The position numbers were made by a program, and so were the translations under genes. Below the pieces are notes generated by a model that searched no databases, was not told the origin of the DNA, and saw only the letters and a list, made by a program, of their open reading frames with translations. Positions 18,174 through 26,528 of a stretch of 64,000 nt of DNA are shown one piece after another; within the stretch, counting starts at the first letter, position 1, and each line of letters starts with the position of its first letter. This DNA comes from Corynebacterium glucuronolyticum DSM 44120 (GTDB lineage Bacteria > Actinomycetota > Actinomycetes > Mycobacteriales > Mycobacteriaceae). The DNA lies in contig NZ_CP047452.1 in NCBI RefSeq assembly GCF_030440595.1, positions 868,001 to 932,000 on the forward strand, read 5' to 3'.

Positions 18174-18338
18174 TTATCGCTCCTCGCGGAAATCGACGTG
18201 CTTGCGGACGACCGGATCGTACTTCTTGATGGTGATGCGATCCGGGTTGTTGCGCTTGTTCTTACGGGTGACGTAGGTGTAACCAGTGCCAGCCGTAGAC
18301 TTCAGCTTGATGATCGGACGAATATCGTTACGTGCCAT
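18174..18338 (-). CDS. rpmG: 50S ribosomal protein L33, cysteine-free type
   Basis: A 54-aa protein starting [19 protein letters not shown] and ending [11 protein letters not shown]. It has no cysteine at all, so it is the zinc-independent form. It lies between rpmB and rpsN in the same operon. Confidence 0.95.
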   Translation of the reverse strand: MARNDIRPIIKLKSTAGTGYTYVTRKNKRNNPDRITIKKYDPVVRKHVDFREER

Positions 18339-18344
18339 AAGAAC

Positions 18345-18581
18345 TTAGACCCTTTCCCCGCGAGCGCGGATACGGGCAACGACGGCTTCGATACCGTCGC
18401 GGTCGATGACCTTGAGGCCCTTGGTGGACACGTTCAGCGTGATGGTCCGGCCCTCAGAGGGCAGGTAGAACTTACGACGCTGAATATTGGGGTTCCAACG
18501 GCGGTTGGTGCGCCGGTGGGAGTGCGAGACAGACTTGCCAAAACCTGGCTTGCGTCCCGTTACCTGGCAAATTGCCGACAT
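18345..18581 (-). CDS. rpmB: 50S ribosomal protein L28, zinc-independent type
   Basis: The 78-aa L28 starts [20 protein letters not shown] and has [19 protein letters not shown]. It has a single Cys (residue 5) and none of the CxxC pairs of the zinc-binding type. ATG 18581 has AGGAG 11 bases upstream; a longer open frame to 18704 is not credible. First gene of the operon. Confidence 0.95.
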   Translation of the reverse strand: MSAICQVTGRKPGFGKSVSHSHRRTNRRWNPNIQRRKFYLPSEGRTITLNVSTKGLKVIDRDGIEAVVARIRARGERV

Positions 18582-19153
18582 GGACTTTCTTTCTCCTAAC
18601 CGCCCACATCGTGACAAACGCGCACGAAACCGCACCTTTAAAGGTCGGTGTGCTGCGATAAGCCGGTCGACGAGGGCGTAAACGTATACTTTTGACAACA
18701 GCAAGCGACTACCTTACACGGGAGCCCCGAATTTTCCTAATTCCCAGGCGAAAGGTAGCGAATCGAGTTCGTTTCTCTGTAGGTGACTCTAACAGAGCGT
18801 GCGTACAGGCGCGCGTCAAGGTGATAAAGCGGTAGTGCAGTGACGCAGTGATGGAGTAATAAGGTATACGCAACGCGGGAACGGGAACCGTAGGATGCGA
18901 GAAAACCGTGGGGGAGGCGTCGACAAGCCTGAAACTTTACGTCCTGGCGGGGGAGTAGCGTGCGCGGGCAGTTACCGGGGTTTGGCTTTATTGTCTCTGG
19001 CGTGTACTATGCCAAAGGTTGCTCGATGTGCTCCCCTGCGGGCGCTGAGAACACTGTAAGAAATAAGTACCCAACTCAGGCACGACCCGTTTCGCTCATG
19101 GCGAGTGCACGACGGGGACGACCTGAAGTCTCAATCCTGAGGGAACTAATTTT
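18582..19153. other. Divergent promoter region between two ribosomal protein operons
   Basis: About 570 bases. Toward rpmE there is TTGGCT (18982-18987), a 17-base spacer and TACTAT (19005-19010), giving a leader of about 137 bases. Toward rpmB a candidate TATACG lies near 18682-18687 on the minus strand, with a poor -35. I could not find a clear Zur palindrome of the TGAxAATxATTxTCA type. No gene is supported. Confidence 0.5.
18982..19010 (+). promoter_or_regulatory. Promoter of rpmE-rpmF
   Basis: TTGGCT at 18982-18987, 17-base spacer, TACTAT at 19005-19010. Good spacing and a near-consensus -10. Confidence 0.7.
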
Positions 19154-19429
19154 ATGAAGAAAGATATCCACCCTGATTACCACCCCGTGGTATTCCAGGA
19201 CGCGGGTACAGGACACAAGTTCCTGACCCGTTCCACCGTGAAGAGCGATCGCACGGTTGAATGGGAAGATGGCAACGAGTACCCGCTCATTGTTGTTGAT
19301 GTGACCAGCGAGTCCCACCCCTTCTGGACCGGTGCACAGCGTCTCATGGACACTGCTGGCCGCGTCGAGAAGTTCCAGCGTCGCTTCGGCGGCATGGCTC
19401 GCCGTAAGAAGAAGGGAGCGACGAAGTAA
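19154..19429 (+). CDS. rpmE: 50S ribosomal protein L31, type B (zinc-independent)
   Basis: A 91-aa type B L31: [20 protein letters not shown], then [21 protein letters not shown] and a basic tail. It has no CxxC motif, unlike type A. GAGGG lies 12 bases before the ATG. Its stop overlaps the rpmF start (TAATG). Confidence 0.95.
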   Translation: MKKDIHPDYHPVVFQDAGTGHKFLTRSTVKSDRTVEWEDGNEYPLIVVDVTSESHPFWTGAQRLMDTAGRVEKFQRRFGGMARRKKKGATK

Positions 19430-19602
19430 TGGCAGTCCCAAAGTTTCGTAAGTCCCGCGCGAACACGCGTATGCGTCGTTCGCAGTGGAAGGCTCACAAC
19501 GCCGACCTGCAGGCTGTGAAGATTGACGGCCGCGAGGTTCTCATTCCTCGTCGCCTGGTCAAGGCAGCCAAGCTTGGTCTCGTAGACGTCGAGCAGTTCT
19601 AA
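19429..19602 (+). CDS. rpmF: 50S ribosomal protein L32, cysteine-free type
   Basis: A 57-aa L32 beginning [20 protein letters not shown]. The usual C-terminal zinc ribbon (CxxCG...C) is replaced by a cysteine-free segment ending [20 protein letters not shown] 19429 shares a base with the rpmE stop, so translation is coupled. A strong terminator follows. Confidence 0.94.
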   Translation: MAVPKFRKSRANTRMRRSQWKAHNADLQAVKIDGREVLIPRRLVKAAKLGLVDVEQF

Positions 19603-19607
19603 CGTAA

Positions 19608-19716
19608 CCTGACGTGCCGCATCCTCCGGATCGTGGCACGAGAGGAAAAGATGCTTCGGAACAATCCGGAGCATGCTAAGAACGGCATCCTGGAATCTTT
19701 CCAGGATGCCGTTTTT
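19608..19716 (+). terminator. Terminator with two preceding hairpins, 3' of rpmF
   Basis: The last hairpin is the terminator: ACGGCATCCTGGAA (19682-19695), loop TCT, TTCCAGGATGCCGT (19699-19712), then T5. Two more stems come before it: GTGCC...GGCAC around 19612-19640, and GATGCTTCGGA/TCCGGAGCAT around 19650-19674. Their arms share GCATCC and TCCGGA, so alternative pairings are possible. Confidence 0.85.
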
Positions 19717-19807
19717 CGTGCTATCCGGGGGGACATCCGGTATTGCCAATGTCGGACAACCTTCCTTCACCTGTCGTAGCGTGCCGTTTTTGGGGGTATG
19801 CTTTGAC

Positions 19808-19839
19808 GTTACACAGGCGTAACTTAGCTGGTAATTACC
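19808..19839. promoter_or_regulatory. Inverted repeats upstream of mprA
   Basis: GTTAC (19808-19812), six bases, GTAAC (19819-19823), followed by the perfect palindrome GGTAATTACC (19830-19839). This is a likely regulator binding region for the two-component operon; autoregulation or MtrA binding are both possible. Confidence 0.45.
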
Positions 19840-19921
19840 TAGCTCACCTCGAAGAAGTCTGGAGCTGGCATGATAGTCACCTGGGGGCAAACTGGAGTGA
19901 GGTCTAAAAGGAGCTTCCTTA

Positions 19922-19966
19922 ATGGTATTATTCTTAGAAAGACCGCATTTTAGAGGGAAGAAATGA
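19922..19966 (+). CDS. 14-codon upstream ORF overlapping the mprA start
   Basis: ATG 19922 to TGA 19966 encodes [20 protein letters not shown] (19908-19913) is 8 bases before its ATG, a better ribosome binding site than most genes here have. Its TGA overlaps the ATG of mprA (ATGA), the classic arrangement for translational coupling. Expression is inferred. Confidence 0.5.
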   Translation: MVLFLERPHFRGKK

Positions 19967-20655
19967 AGATACTTGTTGCTGATGATGAACAAGCGGTGCG
20001 AGAATCGCTTCGACGGTCGTTGACCTTCAACGGGTACGAGGTAGTCCTGGCTGAAGATGGTGCTCAGGCTGTCGAACTCATCGAAAAGGAACAGCCGACG
20101 CTCGTCATCCTTGATGTGATGATGCCGCAGATGGACGGACTTGAAGTGTGTCGCACTTTGAGGAGCACCGGCGATGACCGCCCCATTCTCCTCCTCACCG
20201 CACGCGATGGTGTTTCTGACCGCGTTGCTGGCTTGGATGCTGGTGCTGATGATTACCTTCCCAAGCCGTTCGCGTTGGAAGAGCTTCTAGCGCGCGTGCG
20301 CAGTCTTTTCCGCCGTTCAATTACTGAATCTCAGGCTCCTGAGCAGCCCAAAGAATTGGAATTTGAGGATTTGGTGCTCAACCCCGATACGCGCGACGTC
20401 ACGCGAGGTGGGAAGCCAATTAGCCTCACTCGGACGGAGTTTGCTCTTCTCGAATACCTGATGCGCAACCCGCGGAAGGTGCTTTCCCGCTCTGACATCC
20501 TGGAAGAGGTGTGGGGTTACAACTTCCCCACGTCGGGTAACGCTCTCGAGGTGTACATCGGCTATTTGCGCAAGAAGACGGAAGCCAACGGTGAATCCCG
20601 CCTCATCCACACCGTTCGCGGTGTTGGCTACGTGCTGCGAGAGACGGCGCCGTGA
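19963..20655 (+). CDS. mprA: OmpR-family response regulator, MprA-like
   Basis: Receiver domain with acidic pair at residues 7-8, phospho-acceptor Asp51 in [13 protein letters not shown] and Lys in KPFALEEL, then a winged-helix DNA-binding domain (residues ~130-228, [20 protein letters not shown]). Length 230 aa. GAGGGAAG lies just before the ATG. The kinase gene overlaps its end by 4 bases. The order mprA-mprB-pepD-moaB2 matches the M. tuberculosis envelope-stress system and C. glutamicum CgtR2/CgtS2, so a cell envelope stress role is inferred. Confidence 0.92.
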   Translation: MKILVADDEQAVRESLRRSLTFNGYEVVLAEDGAQAVELIEKEQPTLVILDVMMPQMDGLEVCRTLRSTGDDRPILLLTARDGVSDRVAGLDAGADDYLPKPFALEELLARVRSLFRRSITESQAPEQPKELEFEDLVLNPDTRDVTRGGKPISLTRTEFALLEYLMRNPRKVLSRSDILEEVWGYNFPTSGNALEVYIGYLRKKTEANGESRLIHTVRGVGYVLRETAP

Positions 20656-22151
20656 TCTTGCGCCGTGGAGTGGCGCGTCAACGTTCCGAGTGGGGCCGTA
20701 GAGCTCCTTTACGCTGGCAGCTTTCCCTAGTCACCGCCCTCATGGTGGCTGTAGCTGTTGGACTCATGACAGTGGTGACGTACTGGGTGGTTTCTACTGC
20801 CCTCACCCGTAACGTCGATGTAGCCATGAAGGAAAAGGCGGAATCGCTCATCAGTGAGACTGTTGATCCCGCCTTCCTCTTGGACCCCGCTGCCGAGGTG
20901 ACCGCTTTCAAGAGCTACAACCCTGACACGCGGGCAATGGTGTACATTCCCGGTTCGCCCAACCCCGTTGGCGATTCGATCCAGCTTGTTTCCGAGATCC
21001 CCGTTGTTCAGGGCGGCCAGGAGCTGAGTATTCGGAACGCCGGCGAGGAGCGAGTGCTTGCGCTGCACGGAAACACGGGCGCAACGGTTGTTCTTGCACA
21101 GGATATGGCAACAACCCATCGCATCATCAACAACCTGGGAATGGTGCTGCTACTGATTGCAATTGCGGGCGTGCTCATGGCAATCGCTACCGGAATTGTT
21201 GTGGCCTCCACGGGTCTACGGCCGATCGCTCGGCTGCAGCAAGCAGTGAACTATGTTGCCCGTACCGACGAGCTGCGTCCCATGGCCGTCGTCGGAAGTG
21301 ATGAAATCGCCCAGTTGACGCGATCCTTCAACGACATGCTCGCTGCTTTGCAGGCTTCCCGCAATAGACAGACGGAGTTGGTTGCCGACGCAGGTCACGA
21401 GCTGAAGACTCCGTTGACTTCTCTACGCACCAACGTCGAATTGCTCATGATGGTGAGCAAACAGAAGAATGCGATGATCTCCGACGAAGATCGTGAGGCT
21501 ATCGAAAAGGACGTTGTCGCTCAGATTCAGGAAATGTCCACCCTTATCGGTGATCTCGTTGACCTGGCTCGAGAGGACGGTAGCCGAGAATTCGTGGCTG
21601 AAGATGTTGACCTCATGGAGGTTATGGACACGTCTCTGGAGCGTGTGAAGCGTCGCCGTCCCGATGTGTCGTTTGCATTCAACCCGTACCCGTGGAAGCT
21701 CAAAGGCGATCCCTTTGCTCTCGGGCGCGCCACGCTAAACCTCATGGACAACGCGGCAAAGTGGTCGCCCCGCAACGGCACAGTAAGAATCAATATGAAG
21801 CCAGTCGAATCCGGAATGATTCAACTTACATTCGCGGACTCAGGGCCCGGCATCCCGCTGGCTGATCGAGACAAAATTTTCGAGCGTTTCTATCGTTCAG
21901 CAGAGGCCCGGTCTATGCCCGGCTCTGGCCTCGGGCTAGCAATTGTGAAAAGTGTGATTAACAGGCATAACGGCACGATCACCGTCGGCGATTCGGACGA
22001 CGGCGGGAACCTCATGACTGTCATTTTGCCCGGAACTGCTGGGAATCTCCCCGCAGATGACGAGGACCGAGCTACCCGTTCACAGCAAGATGGCAGCAGA
22101 AGTGATTTCCTTACACAGCTCTGGCAACGGAGAAAATACAGGACAACGTAA
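20652..22151 (+). CDS. mprB: Sensor histidine kinase, MprB-like
   Basis: Membrane sensor partner of the regulator above. First membrane helix about residues 22-45, extracellular sensor region about 46-160, second helix about 160-190, then HAMP, HisKA with the phosphorylated His249 in [14 protein letters not shown], and the ATPase domain ([30 protein letters not shown]). 499 aa. The GTG start overlaps the mprA stop (GTGA), so the two are coupled. The C-terminal 35 residues are basic and polar. Confidence 0.93.
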   Translation: MILRRGVARQRSEWGRRAPLRWQLSLVTALMVAVAVGLMTVVTYWVVSTALTRNVDVAMKEKAESLISETVDPAFLLDPAAEVTAFKSYNPDTRAMVYIPGSPNPVGDSIQLVSEIPVVQGGQELSIRNAGEERVLALHGNTGATVVLAQDMATTHRIINNLGMVLLLIAIAGVLMAIATGIVVASTGLRPIARLQQAVNYVARTDELRPMAVVGSDEIAQLTRSFNDMLAALQASRNRQTELVADAGHELKTPLTSLRTNVELLMMVSKQKNAMISDEDREAIEKDVVAQIQEMSTLIGDLVDLAREDGSREFVAEDVDLMEVMDTSLERVKRRRPDVSFAFNPYPWKLKGDPFALGRATLNLMDNAAKWSPRNGTVRINMKPVESGMIQLTFADSGPGIPLADRDKIFERFYRSAEARSMPGSGLGLAIVKSVINRHNGTITVGDSDDGGNLMTVILPGTAGNLPADDEDRATRSQQDGSRSDFLTQLWQRRKYRTT

Positions 22152-22165
22152 TAAGATCGTTCACT

Positions 22166-23317
22166 ATGACATACGGTGAATCTATGTGGAACGCTCCACA
22201 GCCGAACGACGCTCGTGACGCCGTGGAAGTTAGTGAACAAGAATCGTCTAAACAACCCCGGAAAGTGGGACTGCCGGCCGCCCTGGCGTTAATGCTCGTC
22301 GGAGCTGTAGCCGCTGGTTCCATTACCGGGGTTGCAGTTTCCTCGATGCAAAATGCTCAGGAGGAGACGACTTTTTCCCAGGAAGCCCCGGTAAATACCG
22401 ACCCCGCCCCGGCCGGATCTGTCGAAGCCGTGTCAGCCAAGGTTCTCCCCTCCGTCGTTTCCATTCGTGTTCTCTCGGACAGTGCTCTTGGTGAAGGTTC
22501 CGGGTCAATTATCAGCAGCGACGGTCTCGTTCTGACTAATAATCACGTCGCCGGAGAGAACTCCCGTGAGATTGAAGTGACCCTGAACAACGGGGAGCGC
22601 CATCCCGCGGACTTTGTCGCGGGCGACGCGTCTACCGATGTGGCGCTTATCCGAGTCCGCGATGTTCACGGGCTGCCAGCTATTGAACTCGGCAATTCGG
22701 ATTCCCTCGCAGTGGGACAGCAGGTGGTTGCGGTTGGCTCTCCGCTTGGCCTATCTGCAACGGTCACTACCGGTATTATTTCTGCCCTGCAGCGTCCGGT
22801 GCGTGCGGCTGGCGGGGAGGCTGGTCAGTCTTCGCTTATCGACGCTATCCAGACCGACGCTGCTATCAACCCCGGCAACTCCGGTGGTCCGCTCGTAGAC
22901 ATGGATGGTCGGCTTATCGGTATGAACTCGGTCATCGCCTCGCTGTCCTCGGGCTCCAGCCAGACGGGTTCTATCGGCCTCGGTTTTGCAATCCCGGTGA
23001 ACAACCTCAAGCGGTACACTGATCAGCTTCTTAATTCCGGCGTGGTAACGCATCCCATGCTCGGTGTGAAGCTCGCCGTGAACTCCCGTTTCGATGGTGC
23101 ACTAGTCGCAGGGGTCGATCCCTCGGGTGCCGCAGCAGGTGTGGATCTTAACCCCGGTGACCTCATTACGCGCATTAATGACAGGCGCATCGACTCCGCA
23201 GATTCACTGATCGCGGCCGTCCGTTCGGAGGACTTCGGATCAACGGTGACGTTGGAGGTGACGGATCCGGATACGGAGAAGACGCGAACGGTAGAGGTAA
23301 CTCTCTCGAGCGAGTAA
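22166..23317 (+). CDS. pepD: Membrane-anchored HtrA/DegP-like serine protease, PepD-like
   Basis: Envelope quality-control protease. A short cytoplasmic N terminus is followed by one membrane helix (residues ~36-60), a trypsin-like domain with the triad His in LTNNHVAG, Asp in STDVALIRV and Ser in NPGNSGGPLV, and a C-terminal PDZ domain (~residues 295-380, GVDLNPGDLITRINDRRI). 383 aa. It lies 14 bases after the kinase gene, as pepD follows mprB in mycobacteria, where it is a target of MprAB. Confidence 0.93.
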   Translation: MTYGESMWNAPQPNDARDAVEVSEQESSKQPRKVGLPAALALMLVGAVAAGSITGVAVSSMQNAQEETTFSQEAPVNTDPAPAGSVEAVSAKVLPSVVSIRVLSDSALGEGSGSIISSDGLVLTNNHVAGENSREIEVTLNNGERHPADFVAGDASTDVALIRVRDVHGLPAIELGNSDSLAVGQQVVAVGSPLGLSATVTTGIISALQRPVRAAGGEAGQSSLIDAIQTDAAINPGNSGGPLVDMDGRLIGMNSVIASLSSGSSQTGSIGLGFAIPVNNLKRYTDQLLNSGVVTHPMLGVKLAVNSRFDGALVAGVDPSGAAAGVDLNPGDLITRINDRRIDSADSLIAAVRSEDFGSTVTLEVTDPDTEKTRTVEVTLSSE

Positions 23318-23327
23318 GTTTTTGGTT

Positions 23328-23870
23328 ATGACCTTTTTCGACGACGTTGCCGAGCCGGATCTTGCGAGCCTGCGCGCTGAGGAGGAAGCGAACCTCGAAC
23401 CGACTCCTCATCGCGCCCTCGTCGTAAACATTCGTGATCGCAGCAACAAAAATTCCAAGCTCCTTGCCGAGCTTCTGCACGAGGGTGGATTCCACGTCGG
23501 AGGCTTAATTGAGGTAGAGTCCAAGCGATCCGCAATACGGCAGGCAATCGAGACCGCCGTTGTCGGTGGAGTCGATCTCGTTCTCACCGTCGGCGGTGTC
23601 GGGGTTGGCCCACGCGATAAAACCCCTGAAGCAACGCAGCCGTTGCTGGATATGGAGATCCCCGGCATCGCCCAGGCCATTCGCGCCTCGGGGATCGCCT
23701 GCGGGGCACTCGATGCCGCGACATCGCGAGGGATTTCCGGGGTGTCAGGTTCGACGCTTATCGTGAATCTGGCGGCTTCCCGAAGTGCTATCCGCGACGG
23801 TGTAGCAACACTGCTCCCACTGTCGCATCATGTCGTTGGGCAACTTCAGGGATCCTCGGATGGCAACTAG
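23328..23870 (+). CDS. moaB: MoaB2-like molybdopterin-binding domain protein
   Basis: MoaB/MogA-fold protein of 180 aa. Motifs are RALVVNIRDRS at the start, DLVLTVGGVGVGPRDKTPEAT (the molybdopterin-binding GGxGxxxxDxTPEA loop, here GVGVG) and a late SGSTLIVNLAAS. No other cofactor synthesis genes are near, and its place after pepD matches M. tuberculosis moaB2, whose cofactor role is unproven. ATG 23328 is used; TTG 23322 is just upstream. Confidence 0.82.
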   Translation: MTFFDDVAEPDLASLRAEEEANLEPTPHRALVVNIRDRSNKNSKLLAELLHEGGFHVGGLIEVESKRSAIRQAIETAVVGGVDLVLTVGGVGVGPRDKTPEATQPLLDMEIPGIAQAIRASGIACGALDAATSRGISGVSGSTLIVNLAASRSAIRDGVATLLPLSHHVVGQLQGSSDGN

Positions 23871-24075
23871 GAGGAGTCGGCGCCGAATTTCCAAGAAATC
23901 CACGCACGATTATGACCGGGAGGCGGATCGCCCAACAGCTGGTCAACCTGCTCAGCCAGACAGAGTTGTCCAGCTTGACGACGATGCCTCCGCATCCCCC
24001 TCGGAATCCGATGGAACCTTTACTGAGGAGTTTTGGCGGGAACAGATGCCACCGCACTACGCACAACGACGGTGA
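23860..24075 (+). CDS. Small conserved-looking basic/acidic protein, function unknown
   Basis: 71 residues from ATG 23860: an Arg/Lys-rich start (MATRRSRRRISKKS), an acidic middle and the ending EEFWREQMPPHYAQRR. I recall a similar short protein with an EE(F/W)xxEQ(R/M)PPH(Y/W) end after moaB in other corynebacteria. Its start overlaps the moaB stop by 11 bases, and its end overlaps the convergent SAF gene by 56 bases. Probably a real gene; no function can be given. Confidence 0.6.
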   Translation: MATRRSRRRISKKSTHDYDREADRPTAGQPAQPDRVVQLDDDASASPSESDGTFTEEFWREQMPPHYAQRR

Positions 24076-24598
24076 CAGGTCCATTCAGAGCGGCGCTGGC
24101 GACCGCCGGGGCCAGGTCGCTGTCCATCGCCACCAACACCGTATCTTTTCGTGGAAGGATAACGGTTGCTTTTTCGCACACAATAGATCCGTCCCCAGCA
24201 ACAATCGTCACCGAATCCCCATGTTTGAGAAGCTCACTCGTAGCTGGGTCAGCGAGTCTGAGGGGGACGGAAGTAAGCCCGGCTGGTGTAATTCCTTCGC
24301 CCGTGTAGCTCGTTGATGTCAAAATCTGTCCCCGGCTGAGTGTCGTCACAGCAACGTTGCCATGGGCTGCGGTGTCATCCGTCACCGCATTGTCGGGGAT
24401 GAGACTCTGTGGAACTGAGGTGCGCGAAAAATCGCTGGGTGCAAGCGTTTCACCCGCGGAAACAGTGCGACTGAGGGTGACCACTGTGGGATCTTTTCGT
24501 GTGAGAGAAAGAGTGGCAGCGAGGATAACAAGACTGACGGCAGCGATCCGGCGCAGCCACAGGCTGCGATGCCACCCCGGTGTGAGAAAGGCGTTCAT
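24020..24598 (-). CDS. SAF-domain membrane-anchored protein
   Basis: One N-terminal membrane helix (about residues 15-32, RRIAAVSLVILAATLSLT), then a SAF domain of the CpaB/RcpC type (VVTLSRTVSAGETLAPSDFS, RGQILTSTSY) and a C-terminal beta-rich segment. 192 aa from ATG 24598; TTG 24646 would add 16 residues. SAF proteins of this sort occur in pilus assembly, but no pilus genes are here. In C. glutamicum a similar gene lies next to mscL and fthC. Confidence 0.75.
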   Translation of the reverse strand: MNAFLTPGWHRSLWLRRIAAVSLVILAATLSLTRKDPTVVTLSRTVSAGETLAPSDFSRTSVPQSLIPDNAVTDDTAAHGNVAVTTLSRGQILTSTSYTGEGITPAGLTSVPLRLADPATSELLKHGDSVTIVAGDGSIVCEKATVILPRKDTVLVAMDSDLAPAVASAALNGPVTVVVRSAVASVPAKTPQ

Positions 24599-25021
24599 GA
24601 CTGTTAGACGTGCGAGCACCGTGCTTAGGTTCCGCGCAGTAGCCAACCGGATCGCTGGCCGAATGAGCTACGGCTCGCACGAACGACTCAAAGCCACTGG
24701 AGAGCCAGTGGAGGGGAACTTAGTGACGGGGGTTCGGGAGCGCGACGGATGAGAGAAAACCAGGGGTAAGAAAGTCGAGCTAAACGAGTAAGCGTAAGGA
24801 AACGGCATCCGTGTTGGTCCGTGGGTCTTTTAAGCCGGAGGAACTGTAACGCGTCCGTGGACTCCGGTCGTGTCTACGTACTACTGGATCTACGTACTAC
24901 TGGATAGGGAACAGTGCACATTTGCCGAAACAAGGTCATGGGGTTCTTGGTCTTCCTGTGCGGGCCTCATGTATGTGGCACAGGGGACGATCATGACCAC
25001 GCAGTGTATTAGACCGGCTGC
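24599..25021. other. Intergenic region where mscL would be expected nearby
   Basis: About 420 bases with no gene that I can support on either strand. It holds a perfect 16-bp tandem duplication, CTACGTACTACTGGAT, at 24874-24889 and 24890-24905. Confidence 0.45.
24874..24905. repeat. Perfect 16-bp tandem duplication
   Basis: CTACGTACTACTGGAT occurs twice without spacer. Confidence 0.9.
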
Positions 25022-25069
25022 CCGGTTGTGCAGCCTGCCGGTTGTGCAGCCTGCCGGTTGTGCAGCCTG
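25022..25069. repeat. Perfect 16-bp tandem triplication
   Basis: CCGGTTGTGCAGCCTG three times in a row (25022, 25038, 25054). A diverged fourth copy, GTTGTGCAGCTTGG at 25088, encodes the last residues of the adjacent minus-strand gene. Confidence 0.92.
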
Positions 25070-25084
25070 CCTGTATTCCGCTTG

Positions 25085-25894
25085 CTAGTTGTGCAGCTTG
25101 GCTCCGCCCACGGTGAGGCAGACAACGAGCAGGAGTGCGATCCCGGCAAGACCGGCAAGGCCAGCCGCAGAGCCCGAACCGAAGCCACCGGTGAGGGGTA
25201 GTCGCTGGGTAACAGAGGCATCATAAGCGCCGTCCTGTGCAGACACGCCGTCTGCACAAAGCTGCAGGGAACTGCGGAGGGCCGCATCGTCGGATCCCTC
25301 AGTAACCTTTTGCATGCGGGAATTCAATGTGCCGATTGCTTTGCTGGCTACCTTGGCGCCGCGGTCACTCATCATTTGCAGCACTTGACCGTTAGAGGAC
25401 AGCGTCGACTCCGCTAACGTTTTGTAAAGGTTGTCGGACTCGAGGAATTGGGAAGCCTGTGCCTGCGGGATAAGGAGGGTGGGAATCTGCTCCTCCGGGG
25501 CCGGGTACGAGGCGATGTTAAGTTCCTGCTGGTTCCACCCTGCAGCAGTTGCCGAGTTCTCTAGTTCCGTGAAGGCCTTTTGACCAGCATTGATGTCGTC
25601 GTCGGCGATCTCCTGCTCCTGCATCTGCAGGTCAGTTAGCCGATCAACGACATTGAAGTTCTTCCTCACACCGGACGGCAGATCATTCCTCAATCCAGTG
25701 CGGATATCGGAATTCATACGGACGACCGCGTCACTTTGATCCTTGAGAACGGACTGTGCCCCCGAGGAGTCGGTGATCTGGCAAACGGGTCCGAACTGCG
25801 GGTCGATTCCCACGTTTACATCGTAGGCGGAAGCGACCGGGGCACAAAGTGCGAGCGTCGCGGTTGCAAGGGCGGCAGTAAAAGAGAACTTCAT
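25085..25894 (-). CDS. Secreted protein with LPLTG-type sorting signal, function unknown
   Basis: 269 aa. It has an N-terminal signal peptide (KFSFTAALATATLALCAPVASA, cleavage after ASA), a Gln/Asp/Glu-rich helical middle with two cysteines (one near the start, one near residue 215), and a C-terminal LPLTG followed by a hydrophobic segment and a short tail ending AKLHN. LPLTG is a known sortase motif in corynebacteria, but the tail has one Lys and one His only, so it might instead be a membrane anchor. No sortase gene is nearby. There is no SD; TACACT 8 bases before the ATG could be a -10. Not recognised otherwise. Confidence 0.75.
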   Translation of the reverse strand: MKFSFTAALATATLALCAPVASAYDVNVGIDPQFGPVCQITDSSGAQSVLKDQSDAVVRMNSDIRTGLRNDLPSGVRKNFNVVDRLTDLQMQEQEIADDDINAGQKAFTELENSATAAGWNQQELNIASYPAPEEQIPTLLIPQAQASQFLESDNLYKTLAESTLSSNGQVLQMMSDRGAKVASKAIGTLNSRMQKVTEGSDDAALRSSLQLCADGVSAQDGAYDASVTQRLPLTGGFGSGSAAGLAGLAGIALLLVVCLTVGGAKLHN

Positions 25895-25908
25895 AGCGTC
25901 ATAGTGTA

Positions 25909-26457
25909 CTAGTCAGTGATCACACAATCGCACTGTGCGTCGTGTGCCTCGTAGGGAACCTCGGGGAGGACCTCGTCGGAGTAAACGACAACGGCACGGG
26001 CAATCGTGGGGTTTGCGTCAAGTAGCCGGTCGTAGTAGCCACCGCCTTTTCCAAGTCTGTGCCCCTGGGTATCAACCCCCAGCGCGGGAACGATGATGAA
26101 ATCGATTCCGGCCTCCTGCAGTGTTGAAAAAGGTTGGGTCGTGGGTTCCGGAATACGGTAGGCCCCTGGTGCCATGTGGTCGTCGTCGATGTACTCGGCC
26201 CACGCGAGCTGCCCCTGGGGGAGGGAGAGTGGCAGAAAAATTGTCAGTCCGGCATCTTTCAGAGCGGGGATGAGAAAGCGTCCTCCTGGTTCCCCCGAAG
26301 TGGGGTAGTAAGCGGACACGCGGGAAGCACCACGCCGCGTGATTTCCGCGACAACATTCTGTGCGAGCCGGGCATCGCGGATAGCTGCTGTTTCAGATTG
26401 GGAGCGTGTCTTTCGTTGCGCGAACAGGTGCTTCCTGTATTCAGCTTTGGTTTCCAT
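25909..26457 (-). CDS. fthC: 5-formyltetrahydrofolate cyclo-ligase
   Basis: Returns 5-formyl-THF to 5,10-methenyl-THF using ATP. The 182-aa chain has an N-terminal basic helix (KAEYRKHLFAQRK), YYPTSGEPGG, and the family signature VPALGVDTQGHRLGKGGGYYDRLL with the Gly-rich ATP loop. Divergent from galU. TAGAGT ends 6 bases before the ATG, so the message may be leaderless. Confidence 0.92.
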   Translation of the reverse strand: METKAEYRKHLFAQRKTRSQSETAAIRDARLAQNVVAEITRRGASRVSAYYPTSGEPGGRFLIPALKDAGLTIFLPLSLPQGQLAWAEYIDDDHMAPGAYRIPEPTTQPFSTLQEAGIDFIIVPALGVDTQGHRLGKGGGYYDRLLDANPTIARAVVVYSDEVLPEVPYEAHDAQCDCVITD

Positions 26458-26528
26458 GTCTCCACTCTAGACACGCAAACACTGACCTAGTGGACGTTTG
26501 GGGAGAGCGTATTAGTAGTGTATTGCTC

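Noticed and set aside
18582..19153. Zur box expected for C- ribosomal protein genes
   Set aside because: I read the region on both strands and found no TGAxAATxATTxTCA-type palindrome; absence by eye is not proof.
25895..25925. GlxR-like TGTGATCACT at the fthC stop
   Set aside because: The half sites are too close together for the N6 spacing of the consensus.
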